A stretch of DNA of 64,000 nt, taken from assembly GCF_905475345.1 (NCBI RefSeq), contig NC_066592.1, forward strand, positions 558,001 through 622,000. The letters are read 5' to 3'. A model generated the notes under the pieces. That model searched no databases and had not been told where the DNA came from. It saw only the letters and a program-made list of their open reading frames with translations. The stretch is from Vespula vulgaris. Lineage: Eukaryota > Arthropoda > Insecta > Hymenoptera > Vespidae. The number at the start of each line of letters is the position of its first letter. Position 1 is the first letter of the stretch. Positions 13,265 to 23,072 of this stretch are shown piece after piece. Position numbers and translations under genes: made by a program.

Positions 13265-14274
13265 AACCTTCCTCCTTCTGATATCCTTCTCTTCCTCTCA
13301 TCGAAGTGCATCGACTGACTCGTTAAAATGAGTCAGGCTTTTTATTTCAAACGAGCCGATCCACCTCCTTGATTCTTTTATTCCGTTCGATAGGAACGAA
13401 CTCGAACGGTGGTACGATGCCGAGTCTAAAGAGCCCGTTCGAATCTCATTTGCTTCGCTGCGAAGCAGCCTCGAAACGATCTCGGAAGAAACGTATTGGA
13501 ATTGATTCGATCGCGAGGATCGCACTCGTATACCTCCGCGTACGAAATACCTAACGATATCTAATTGCTATCTTTATTACAGTCGGAATCGAAATACGTT
13601 TCGCTCCGAGATCCCTCTTGGTATCTCATTACACATCATTATCGTTGCAACAGACGATAGATTTCGCAATAACGCAGTGAACTTTTATTCGCACGGACGG
13701 CCTTGCCTTTTGCATTAACCGAGCGACACGCGCAAAAGTTGCTGCGTGTGGGTGTCACTCACTTTTCCCGCCTTGAAAAACCCTTTCACTGTGTTCCGTT
13801 GGTAAGACGCGTATAGACGCGCTGGAGACAAACGTAAACTCCGAGAAATCATGGGAGTCGTGCGACCGGTCTCGTAACTTTAACGTAACGACGGAGAACC
13901 GAGCTCTCGCATTGTCCTTGTAAATCGGAAAAGATGCGAGAGATTCACGACCGAAGGAAAGAGTAAAAGGAAAGAGGACAGGAGGGAGACGACGCGTCGA
14001 ACTTAGAACGAAGGATTCTAATCGCCACGTGCCAACGAACGAACGTTTCGATTTCTTCGATCGAAGAAGAGACCCGTCGAAGTCTTTTAGGTGAGTCATC
14101 GTTCCTTTTATCTCGGCTGCAGACGATTAACAATTGATCGTGTTTTATGACAGATTTCGTAACGTTTAACGATTGTATTAACGAGCTCTGTCGCAATACG
14201 TTTCCCTTTAAAAAGACAAGGAGATGTGTAACACAGCGTGGTTTACGAGCATATCGACGAGCCTGCTCGTGGCT

Positions 14275-14294
14275 TAATTAATTAATTAATTAAT
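14275..14294. repeat. (TTAA)n run
   Basis: Five TTAA units in a row. TAAT cores of this type can be bound by homeodomain proteins; nothing else supports function. Confidence 0.7.
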
Positions 14295-14835
14295 GGAGGA
14301 AAGTTTCAAGTAACGCTCGAGATGCACTACTCCGCCGGTCTCTCTGCGAGCTATGGGACAGCGAGTGCCAATGTACGAGTTTATTGAGAGATAAGAGAGA
14401 ACAAAGAGAGAGGAGAGCTCGCGTGCTTCGACGAAGCTTGAAAATTTCTTTCCACGAATACGTCGGGGATCCTCGAAGAAACGACCTGCATGGGGAATAC
14501 CATTAGGAATGTTAATTGCGTTAATTACGGTCCAGACTCGGTTAATTAGGAAATAATTATGTCCATTTATTAATATTTTAACTGTCACGAAGCAGCGACG
14601 ACTCTTAGACTCCGTCCTGTACACGCGCAGCACACTGCGTATACGTGTATCTACTTGGACGACAACGTAATTTCTTAAAAATGATGTATTCTCCCTATCC
14701 CTCCACCACGATCCTTGAGCTTCTTTTTAATACATAGTCGTTCATTGGTCCCAAGTTCGAAGCATGACGATATCGTTTCGCTCTAATTTAGCACCAACTT
14801 TTCATTTTCCCGCGAGTCATCGTATACAAGCAACG

Positions 14836-14877
14836 GCAGCAGTAGCAGTAGCAGTAGCAGTAGCAGTAGCAGTAGCA
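14836..14877 (+). repeat. (AGTAGC)n hexanucleotide repeat
   Basis: About six AGTAGC units in tandem. It has no start codon or splice context that would make it coding. Confidence 0.85.
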
Positions 14878-15773
14878 TTCCTCCCCGATATTTAATTTCA
14901 CCTCCATTTTACGATGCCCGTCCGAGGGCTTTCTCGAAGGAGCTCGCATTTAACGCGTAGTTTAGAGTCCGTAAATTTCCCGCTTCCTTTCGCATTTTGC
15001 GAGAGAACCCGCTTAAAATCATCCGTCGTTAGAACGATTCGGAGTTCGAGATTAATCGGATATAAGAGAGAGGGTATTCTCTCTTCGTTTCACGCGTTAG
15101 AAGCAGATTGAATTTTTCTTATCACAGCTCTCGCGTCGGTAGACATCTGGAAGCGCGGTCTCTGGCTTTGACCGCAGAACGTCCTTCATTCTTCACCGAT
15201 CTCTAACGCGTATCGCCTCGTGCTCCTCCTCCTCCTCCATCACGTCCATCTCCATCTACCTTTGCTTCCCTCTCGCTGCGGAGAACCGCGGAAATCGTAT
15301 TATCATCGCCTCTCGTGGCACTCACGTGAGAATAGAATTCAAATGGACGAGAAAGCCTATATACTTCGTATCCCGGAGTGCTATCATCCCCAAACCCCCC
15401 TCATTCGATGATTTTATACACGTATACATACATGTGCGGGGGGAGGGAGATCGAAAGAAAAGATTTAAGAATTTCGAAATGACGGCGATACTAACAAATA
15501 ATAATCAATCAAAAAAAGATGACGATAACTGGTGTTTTTATTCGGTTGGGTGCGACCGTCGGCGTCTTTCGAAATTCTCAACTTTTATTTTCGCACCCTC
15601 CATAAAAGCCCCTGTTACCTCCCTTCGTAGTAATCTCCCCCTGCTTTTACATGCCGCTCGGTAAGCTTCGCCTTTCTTTCTTTTTTTATTTATTTTTTTT
15701 TTCTTAGTCACATTTTCTTTTCCATTTTTTAAGTTGCCGTCTGTCCCTACCCTGTTCCTACTTTTTGTTCCAG

Positions 15774-15882
15774 ATTTCGTACGACCCGACGTCGTACGTA
15801 AGAAACAGGAAGAACGCGTTCGCCATCGAGGATGATGTAGCCCGAGGGTTACTTATCGACGAGTCAGACGTCGAGGATGCAC
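15774..15882 (+). other. Possible 5' untranslated exon upstream of exon A
   Basis: A first-rate acceptor (about 35 nt of pyrimidines ending TTTGTTCCAG at 15773) precedes this segment, and GTGAGA at 15883 is an acceptable donor. Other donors are possible at 15798 (GTAAGA) or 16042 (GTAACG). Reading from 15774 in phase 0 gives an acidic, stop-free frame, but it does not connect in frame to ATG 16431, so a leader exon is the simpler view. The next strong acceptor is at 16216. Confidence 0.3.
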
Positions 15883-16216
15883 GTGAGAATAGTATCAAGA
15901 GCGGACGAAGAGAAGGAAAAAGGAAGGAAGAGAAGGATTGCAGATCGTTCTGTTGAAGAAACTGCATTTGCTCGGTTCTTCTCGTCGTGGTTGTCGTTGG
16001 ATATTCTCAACGAGGCAACGACCGATAAAGACACTGCCAGGGTAACGAACAGCACCAGTCGTGCCCACCTGAGTCGTCCGTTAAGTCGCATCCGTCGTCA
16101 TAACTTTGCGTCTTTCGCTCTTCTTCTCACTTTTCCTCCCATTCTGTAGACATCGGAAACGGTTACGGACTCTAGACTCTCCGTGCACTTGTTTCTTTTC
16201 TTCTCTTTTTGCACAG

Positions 16217-16226
16217 AATCACAGAA

Positions 16227-16258
<32 letters not shown>

Positions 16259-16430
16259 TTATCTATCTATCTACCTATTTATCTCTGTCTCTGTCTGTCT
16301 TTCTCTTTCTCTCTCTTTCCGTCTTACCGACTTCAACTCTCGCGTTCGCGTTGGAAGATCAAAGAGCGAAGAAGGAGAAGAAGAAGAAGAAGAAGAAGAA
16401 GAAGAAGAAGAAGAAGAGAAAAGAGAAAAG
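16217..16430 (+). other. 5' UTR part of exon A
   Basis: The acceptor TTCTTCTCTTTTTGCACAG ends at 16216 after a long pyrimidine stretch and would open exon A here. The leader then holds a (CT)n/(CTAT)n tract (16229-16320) and a (GAA)n run (16375-16417) ending 13 nt before the start codon. After this acceptor there is no in-frame ATG before 16431. The in-frame ATG at 16209 lies inside the proposed intron. Confidence 0.5.
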
Positions 16431-18236
16431 ATGTTAGGCGTGAGTCAGCCGAGCAATCCGCCCTCGAGCTTGCGTCACTCCGCGAGCTTCTCCTGTCTGC
16501 AAAGGAGCACCGTCGGCGAGGGCCATCGTGCTAGAACCTCGACATTGTTGCAACAGCCGAGCCTGCAGCTTACCAACGGCCACCATCATCATCATCACCA
16601 CCACCACTCTCAGCACCATCATCATCAGTACTCGTCCGGGCAGAGCGGCTCGTCGCTTCAACAGCCGAGCACCAACGCTCAGCAGCAGCAACAGCAACAA
16701 CAGCAGCAACAGCAACAGCAACAGCATCAGCAGCAGCACCACCAGCAGCAGCGAGGAGTCGAGACCGATGCGATTCAAGAGAGCAACGATTACGGTTTCG
16801 TAAGGATCAGGCCTCGTTTGCGAAGCACCAACGCAACGATCTATCACGAGGAAGAAGTGGCCGCGGCTAAGAGCGCTTTCAGAGATCGAGACGCGTCCGC
16901 TTTCAGCGATCGCGAGTGCGAGTCCTCGAGCTTCCGCGAATTATTGAAGACGAAGGATCGAGAGCAATCGCCAAAGAGCGGAGGTTCCTCGAAGAATCAA
17001 AATCCGTTGAAAGGTGCTCTGATATTGTTCACGTCCACCTCGTCTTGGTGGAAAGCGAGACAACGAGAGGAACAGCTGAACGGCGTCGGTGGGTCCTCGA
17101 GTTCGGTGACCACCTCGATCTTGCCTTCGTCCGAGCGAAAGTGGTCGAGCACCTCGATGGCGTCACCCTCGAACGAGAGAAAGTGGCCGCCCTCGATGAC
17201 GTCGCCCACGATGGGCGAACGGAAGTGGTCCGTCGGTAACAATGCCTCGTTGACGTCACCGAGCAACGAGAGGAAGTGGACCAGGTCCTCGGTCTCTTCT
17301 AGCTCGACGAACGTTCTCGCTGCCAGCACCGGGGGACAATCGCAGCCGCAACAACAGGATAGGAAATGGCGCTCCCTAGGTGCCCTTCTTAGAGCTCCCA
17401 CAGTTGGCGGAGGAAGTGGAACTTCCTCGCACGCGAGCGCTTCGCTTCAGAATTCGTTTTCTCACAACATGAGCGTCTCGATGATCGAGAGCAGCACGGC
17501 CGAGCGTTCGAGGGACGAGCCACGTGGCTCGGCTTGCAAATCCTCCTCTACGAGGTATCAACAGCCGAGCTCGTACTCGGCTCGCGTGTCCCGAGTCACC
17601 AGGGATATATACAGGGAGAACGGCGAGTTCTCGCAGGCTGCCAGGACCAAGGTCAGTCGTAGATTGTATCAGGAACCTGCTATCGAGGCTGCCGGCAGCG
17701 GTAACGCGACGTCCACCGATCGAGAGATCGTCGAGGATACCGGGAGACACTCGCTCGCGAGACACCATCAGTTCAAGGACGAGTGCAGAGCCAGAACGAA
17801 TCGCGAGAGCTTTTGTAGAATCGATCAGACTACCGAGACTCGTACCACCGGAACCGCCACGACCACAACCTCGTCCTCGACTACGAGATCGAGCAGGGCT
17901 CAGAGTTTCTATCTCCTGGATGATTTTTTGAAGCCTCAACCTCAGCAGAGCAAGTGCATGTTGAATCTTTACTTATCCTCCCCGTATTCAAAGTCGGTCG
18001 AAACGAAGAGAGCGTCTCAAGGGAACGTTACCACGAACATAACACCTCCGAGACGTCACAATTCGAGTTCGGATAGTCTCGAAGTCGCTACCAGTCCTTT
18101 GCCGCCTCCGGTACCGCCGCCGCCACCTCAGCTAGGTGCTAGGGAAAGAGAGAGAGGTGAAAATTTCAAGGAGAAGGAGGTGTGTCCATGCAACATGTGC
18201 TGGGCTTCGTTGCAGCAGAGATCGTTCGCGGAAGAG
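16431..18236 (+). CDS. Exon A: large low-complexity protein, N-terminal 602 residues
   Basis: I do not recognise this protein. The exon is open for 602 codons and ends at GAAGAG|GTAAGT in phase 0. Start 16431 has A at -3 (AAAG before ATG) and is the first in-frame ATG after a strong acceptor. Seen in order: Ser-rich N-terminus; His9 at 51-59 and His4 at 62-65; 15 Gln at 84-98 encoded by mixed CAG/CAA, then more Gln/His; a charged stretch with WW at 206-207; five (E/D)RKW motifs with Trp at 238, 252, 266, 283 and 313; a long Ser/Thr/Arg-rich disordered part; Pro-rich PPPVPPPPP at 558-566; and a CPCNMCW cluster (Cys 585, 587, 590) near the exon end. There is no signal peptide or membrane span. 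It looks like a disordered regulatory or scaffold N-terminus. A GTGAGT in codons 4-5 could act as an early donor. The exon may join the local exon at 18341 or distant phase-0 exons. Confidence 0.8.
16680..16753 (+). repeat. Coding CAG/CAA repeat (poly-Gln)
   Basis: Fifteen Gln codons alternate CAG and CAA, followed by His/Gln codons. The mixed codons argue for selection on the protein tract rather than a recent pure-triplet expansion. Confidence 0.85.
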
Positions 18237-18340
18237 GTAAGTCCTTCGTTCGCGAAGGAAGGTCGTTCGCTTTGAGACTCTTCTTCTTCTTCTTCTTCTT
18301 CTTCTTCTTCCTCCTCTTCTACTACCACTACTTTCTTCAG
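18237..18340 (+). other. Candidate 104-nt intron after exon A
   Basis: It begins GTAAGT and ends CTACTTTCTTCAG. Its pyrimidine tract is largely a (CTT)n run at 18278-18310. The length is typical of short insect introns. Confidence 0.5.
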
Positions 18341-18463
18341 GATTTGTCACGAAATAAATATAGATCGAGGCGGAAAGTTTCAAGAGTTTGCCTTAATCGC
18401 TGTGTGGCTTCCGTCGATCACGAGAGGAAGAAAGGAAAAAGCGACGTCGGTCTTGGCTCGTGA
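18341..18463 (+). CDS. Possible last exon of gene A
   Basis: Following the acceptor at 18340, phase 0 continues for 40 codons (starting DLSRNKYRSRRKV, ending GLGS) to TGA at 18461-18463. This gives a 642-residue product with exon A. The tail is basic, with two Cys and no recognisable domain. AATAAA follows at 18606. Against it: another frame here is open for about as long, and no family knowledge confirms the tail. It may be one alternative 3' end, with other transcripts splicing exon A further downstream. Confidence 0.45.
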   Translation, partial: DLSRNKYRSRRKVSRVCLNRCVASVDHERKKGKSDVGLGS

Positions 18464-18567
18464 CCGATAATGGAACAATGAGTCGTAACTACGACGGAGA
18501 CTCGCGAGCCCGGCTTATAAATTTGTTATTCTTTCGAACTAAAGAAAACGCGCGAGAAACGTTATTA

Positions 18568-18588
18568 CGAGCGAGCGAGCGAGCGAGC
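18568..18588 (+). repeat. (GAGC)n run
   Basis: Five GAGC units within the presumed 3' UTR of gene A. Confidence 0.8.
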
Positions 18589-18605
18589 TATTCGCTTTCT
18601 TACGG

Positions 18606-18611
18606 AATAAA
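18606..18611 (+). terminator. AATAAA poly(A) signal candidate
   Basis: Canonical hexamer 143 nt after the TGA at 18461-18463, a plausible 3' UTR length. In DNA of this composition AATAAA also occurs by chance. Confidence 0.35.
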
Positions 18612-19774
18612 TAGGTAGGTGCAACTTTGAATCCGTCTGATAGAAAGAACGGAGAAAGAAGGCGAGAGAGAAGGTTTCGTCGTTCGTGTAATATCGTCTG
18701 GTAACGGGAGATCGACTCTCAAGTTATCGACATCTTGACCCCTTCGGTAAGAAACGCCTGAGCTTTTCTCCCACCACGAACCGAGAAAGATTCCTCGACT
18801 TTTCCATTCTACGAATTCGAAAAATACTCGTCTCCGGTTTCCTACCGCTCGTGTACACTGCGAACGCGATATTTTCTCCATTTCGATGGCTCGGGAAATG
18901 CGAATAATCTTTTCGTTAAGTTTCCTCGAAAGGATCCACGATCAAAATTCCAAGCGAATCTATCGATTCTCTATAGTATACAGAGTGGATTCCTGAAAAA
19001 CTTTGTTGAAGAATTTTTATTCCGAAATGTTACGAATCGTCGACAAATTTTGTAAACGCGTTTACCGCGAGAAGTTTCATTGTTTCACGAAAATGTCTCT
19101 CTCTATTTCTGTAATTAATCAATATTTTCTTAACTTATTTCATTATAAATCTAAACAGTAGAGTCCGAGGAGATGGATAAATAAATAGAATCGAACTATG
19201 ATGGACGGGTAAATATACCGTAGGATTAACGTCGTCTAACGCAGAGTTAAAATACAAACATTGATCGCGGTGCAAAATTTATATGTGATCATAGATGGTT
19301 TGGGAATCGTACTTTTGACGTGTAGTTAAAGGAAGAGAGAGAGAGAGAAAACGTCGGGACGTAGGCGACGTTAAACAGTGGCCGAGGTTCGACCGCGTCT
19401 CGTTTAATTACTGCTCGTTAGGTATATAATGCGCGGTCGGATAAAAAGCCGGTATTACGAGGTTGCTAAGCTGTAATTAGTTATCGGCTATCGAACCGAC
19501 GCTCCGTTACTGCCGGTTCTCTCGGACCGAAACAAGAGATGATCGTCCAAGAGGAAAAACTAACAAGTAGGAAATACAAGGGAGCTTTCAATATCGTCTC
19601 AGGAACGATCGAACGTTCGGCATTAATTAAAATCTTTCGTGAGACAGATCTTTTAGATGTCGAGACTCGATTATCGATTCGATAGAAACTCGAAGGAAGT
19701 AGAGTAAGATGGTGAAACGTTATTGGCAAGCATGCCACTTAAGACCCAACGATTTCTGAAAAAGCCAAAAACTG

Positions 19775-19778
<4 letters not shown>

Positions 19779-19822
<44 letters not shown>
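19779..19822 (+). repeat. (GA)n microsatellite
   Basis: A clean run of about 21 GA units. Confidence 0.9.
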
Positions 19823-19825
<3 letters not shown>

Positions 19826-20844
19826 AAGGTTTTCCAATCGAATAAAGTCGTCGAAAAGAGGATGAATCGTGCAAGGATCGACCACGTTTTGGCTCCCTCG
19901 CTCCCACGCGACGTAGTCAGCTGAGACTTATGGTCGAGGATAAGTGGAAGCACGTGCTCGTGGAATATCCACTGTTTGAACTGCCTCATTTCTCTCTCCC
20001 TCTTTCTCTCTTTCTTTCTCTCTTTCTCCACCCTAGGGATAATGCATCGAACGCGAGCCTGTTATTCTTAGGACGCCGGGGAGGAAACCGACTCTTGCCG
20101 TAGGAAGTCGTATTTCTATCCATCCAGTATCTTTGCTCTATTATTAGTAGTCACTGCCACGTAGGTAGACGGTTAAACTGGATTTCCGTTCGATTTTAAA
20201 GACTGCCGCATCGTCGTGCCCGCCGGCGTCTCCATCTCTTTCCTTCTCTTCCCGTTAAAGTACATCTCTCTCTTTTTTATCCTGAATTTTTTAGCAAAAT
20301 ATAACCTACCCGAGACGTTTTATCGTACGATCTTTTCGAGACGTACGTGGAACGCAGGAATTTTACGAGCCAAGGGAATCTAAAATATTTCATCTCTGTG
20401 TGCTTTCGAAATTGATTTGAATCGACGATGTTTCAATAGCATCCTAGTAACGCGCGCGCTTTAGAAATAGCCGCGTCGTCGATCGTACAACGAACGAAAC
20501 GATCGCAACGTCCCGCTTTTATCGATGATGACTATCTTCTTTCGTCTAATCTCATTAATTTTTTTTCTTTTTTCTTTTTCGTCCTCCTTTTCTTCTCTTT
20601 CTTTTCGCAAAATAAAAGCGACCTAGGTGAGGGACGCGCGACCTACGCATCCGGTACCCCGGAGAAGATTTTCACCGAACCGTTGAAAGGCATGCAGATT
20701 ACTACTAATTTGCCGTCTGCTACGGCAAATTACTGGTAATTTTTTCTTCGCCGTTAAGAGTGTGGCGTTAAATTTGTATGATTGCGAATATGGTGAGAGG
20801 AGGAGAGAAAAAGCGCACGACGCCCCGTATACTTTAAACAGTAT

Positions 20845-20847
<3 letters not shown>

Positions 20848-20885
<38 letters not shown>
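20848..20885 (+). repeat. (CT)n microsatellite
   Basis: A clean run of about 18 TC units. Confidence 0.9.
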
Positions 20886-20892
<7 letters not shown>

Positions 20893-22654
20893 TCTATCCA
20901 TCTATCTATTTATCTTCCTCTCACCTTGATTACGGGTTCCACGGAAATACTTACAGGGTGATTAAGTTGCGCGTCGACGAGTCGGGATGAAAAACAAGAG
21001 TGAAAATTATAACGCGTAGCTATCCTTTGGTTTTTTTACGACAGAGGACGAGATAGGTCGTTTTCGAAAGAAAAAATCATCTATGATCGATCGTCGATCT
21101 CGATTATTCGCAGTACAATGTCGATGCGATTTTGGCGACTTTTCCAACATAAATTTTTCGCAGTTGGCGTTCGAAAACTCTCTCATCGTCGGAATAACAA
21201 CGCGTTGATTCTCGCGACGGCCGATAAAGTTGCAACCGAGTGCAAACGATGAGAATTCGTATTCGACGACTTCGAGGAATTGAGAGAGCTCGAATCGATT
21301 CCGCATCCCGTATTCGCTGCTTTCGAACGATGCTGTATACGCGCTGAGAGAAAATGAAAAAGAGAAAGAGTACGGCACTTCACGGCGAAGCGTATATCGG
21401 ATCATAATATTCTCGTGTAGGAGTTATCCTCGCGTGGATTTCTTTACGCGCTTACGTCGCTCTAGCCATGCAAACGCGTATAACGTTACGACAGGATGAA
21501 TGGATTCTCCACGAATATAGATAGCCGTCTCGTTGAATTATTATCGAGAATGATATTGCACGAAGTTCACCTACAACGACCGAGGTGGAAAAAAAAAACT
21601 TGGATTCTTTTGCCTAGATCCTTTTATAAAACTTTTACGATTTTCCTTGATATTTCGTACAATTTCAATGATGCGCCTATAGGTACTACGCGTGTTACGC
21701 GACGCCTCTCCAGTTTCCAAAAATTTCCATAAGAATTCGTTTATCCCGTTTACGTAGAAAAAAAGGCGACGCGCGAGGATCTCCTCTGACGTTTTTCTCC
21801 GTTTCGATCTTATCCGACGTAATAAAGTTTATCAGGCCTTTGCGATCTCACCTCGATTTTTCGCGCGATAATACTTAAAGACTCGTTAAAACGGCGTCGA
21901 TCCTTTAGAAGGTAGTCCGCGCTCGATCGAGGCAAACGATCGTATTTAATAATCTTACAGGAAGCAAAGAGGCGTAGAAAGAAAATGGAAGTTGGAAAAA
22001 TGGCGTTCGAAGGATTAAAAGACGAGTTATTCGATTCCTCGAGCCGTCTTTCTCCGCTAACCCACGGCGACTCATAATTAATCGAAGATAAGATCGAAGC
22101 TTCTCCGTCTTTTTCATTCGTCTTTCCTTCTCTTTCTCTCTTTTGATTTTCTATGTAAATTCTATATTTGTTTGAATCTTTCGGCGATTCTCTCGCGTCG
22201 ATTATACGAGGTTATCGATGCAAAGTGGATATCGGAAGAGGAAAAAGAAGAATCGATTTCGATCGTTTGCTTTTTTAAAGGTCGACTCTCTTTCTCTCTC
22301 TTCATGTTGCTCTTTCTTTCGTCGTCATGCAAGAGAAGAGGGATTTCTGTCGAGCGGATATAAGTCACGAGTTGATCTTGAAGCGTCCTGTAGGGATAGG
22401 ACGAGAAAGAGTGAGAGAAAGAGAGCGAGAGAGAGAGAAAGAGACAGGACCGTATAAGATGGAAGGCACGAGATAGACCCCTGACGGGGATATCTCACTG
22501 TGAGATCTTCAAACCGGCCATGTCTGTCGGTGCGTCGAACCAGGGTGATTTATCATTATTGAAATACGGGCCATTTGAGCCATCGTTGCCCATTCTATGC
22601 CTTTTGCACGACAGTACGACGTTACCTTCGATTCCGAAGGGGAAGTCGCTCTTT

Positions 22655-22875
22655 TGTGTTCTTCTTCTTCTTCTTCTCCTTCTCCTCCTTCTTCCTTTTA
22701 CTCCATCTCTCTCTCTCTTCTTCACTCTCCTGCACCGTTTTCTTTGCGCCTGATTCCGTAAGAATCGCGCTCGGCGATCACGCTTCTCCTTATTCTTTAT
22801 TCTTCTTCTCCTTTTTCCTTTTCTTCTTCTTCTTCTCTTCCTTCTCATTTCAATCTCTCTTTCTTTCTCCTCCTT
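22655..22875 (+). repeat. CTT/CTC-rich polypyrimidine region
   Basis: Several CTT, CCT and CT runs with few purines. It resembles a giant splice-acceptor tract but is followed by no exon that I can support. Confidence 0.75.
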
Positions 22876-23010
22876 TCTTTTCTCGCGAGGGATTATCAAA
22901 CCCGCGTCGCTTTAAATCACTCGCTTTACGTGGCACGTTGCTCTCGGGCCGACTTTGGCCGATGCAAAGCCGCGTCTTGTTTTGGTTATAAAACGAAATT
23001 CTTCGTCCTC

Positions 23011-23072
23011 CTCTCTTTCCTCCTCCTCCTCCTCCTCCTCCTCCTCTTCTTCTTCTTCCTTTTCTCCTCCGC
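23011..23072 (+). repeat. (CTC)n/(CTT)n microsatellite
   Basis: About ten CTC units passing into CTT units. Confidence 0.8.

Noticed and set aside
14091..14096. Strong donor TTTTAG|GTGAGT as evidence for an exon
   Set aside because: No acceptor or start codon links to the open frame before it, and isolated donor-like words are frequent in this sequence.
16209..16430. Extending exon A to the in-frame ATG at 16209
   Set aside because: It lies before a first-rate acceptor (16216), and the added sequence would be a Ser-Leu repeat and poly-Glu from microsatellites. ATG 16431 has a better context.
17376..17939. 187-residue minus-strand ORF antisense to exon A
   Set aside because: It is a shadow of the CpG-rich coding strand, and the + frame is far longer with clean start and donor. 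The same applies to 16434-16847 and 16997-17401 on the minus strand.
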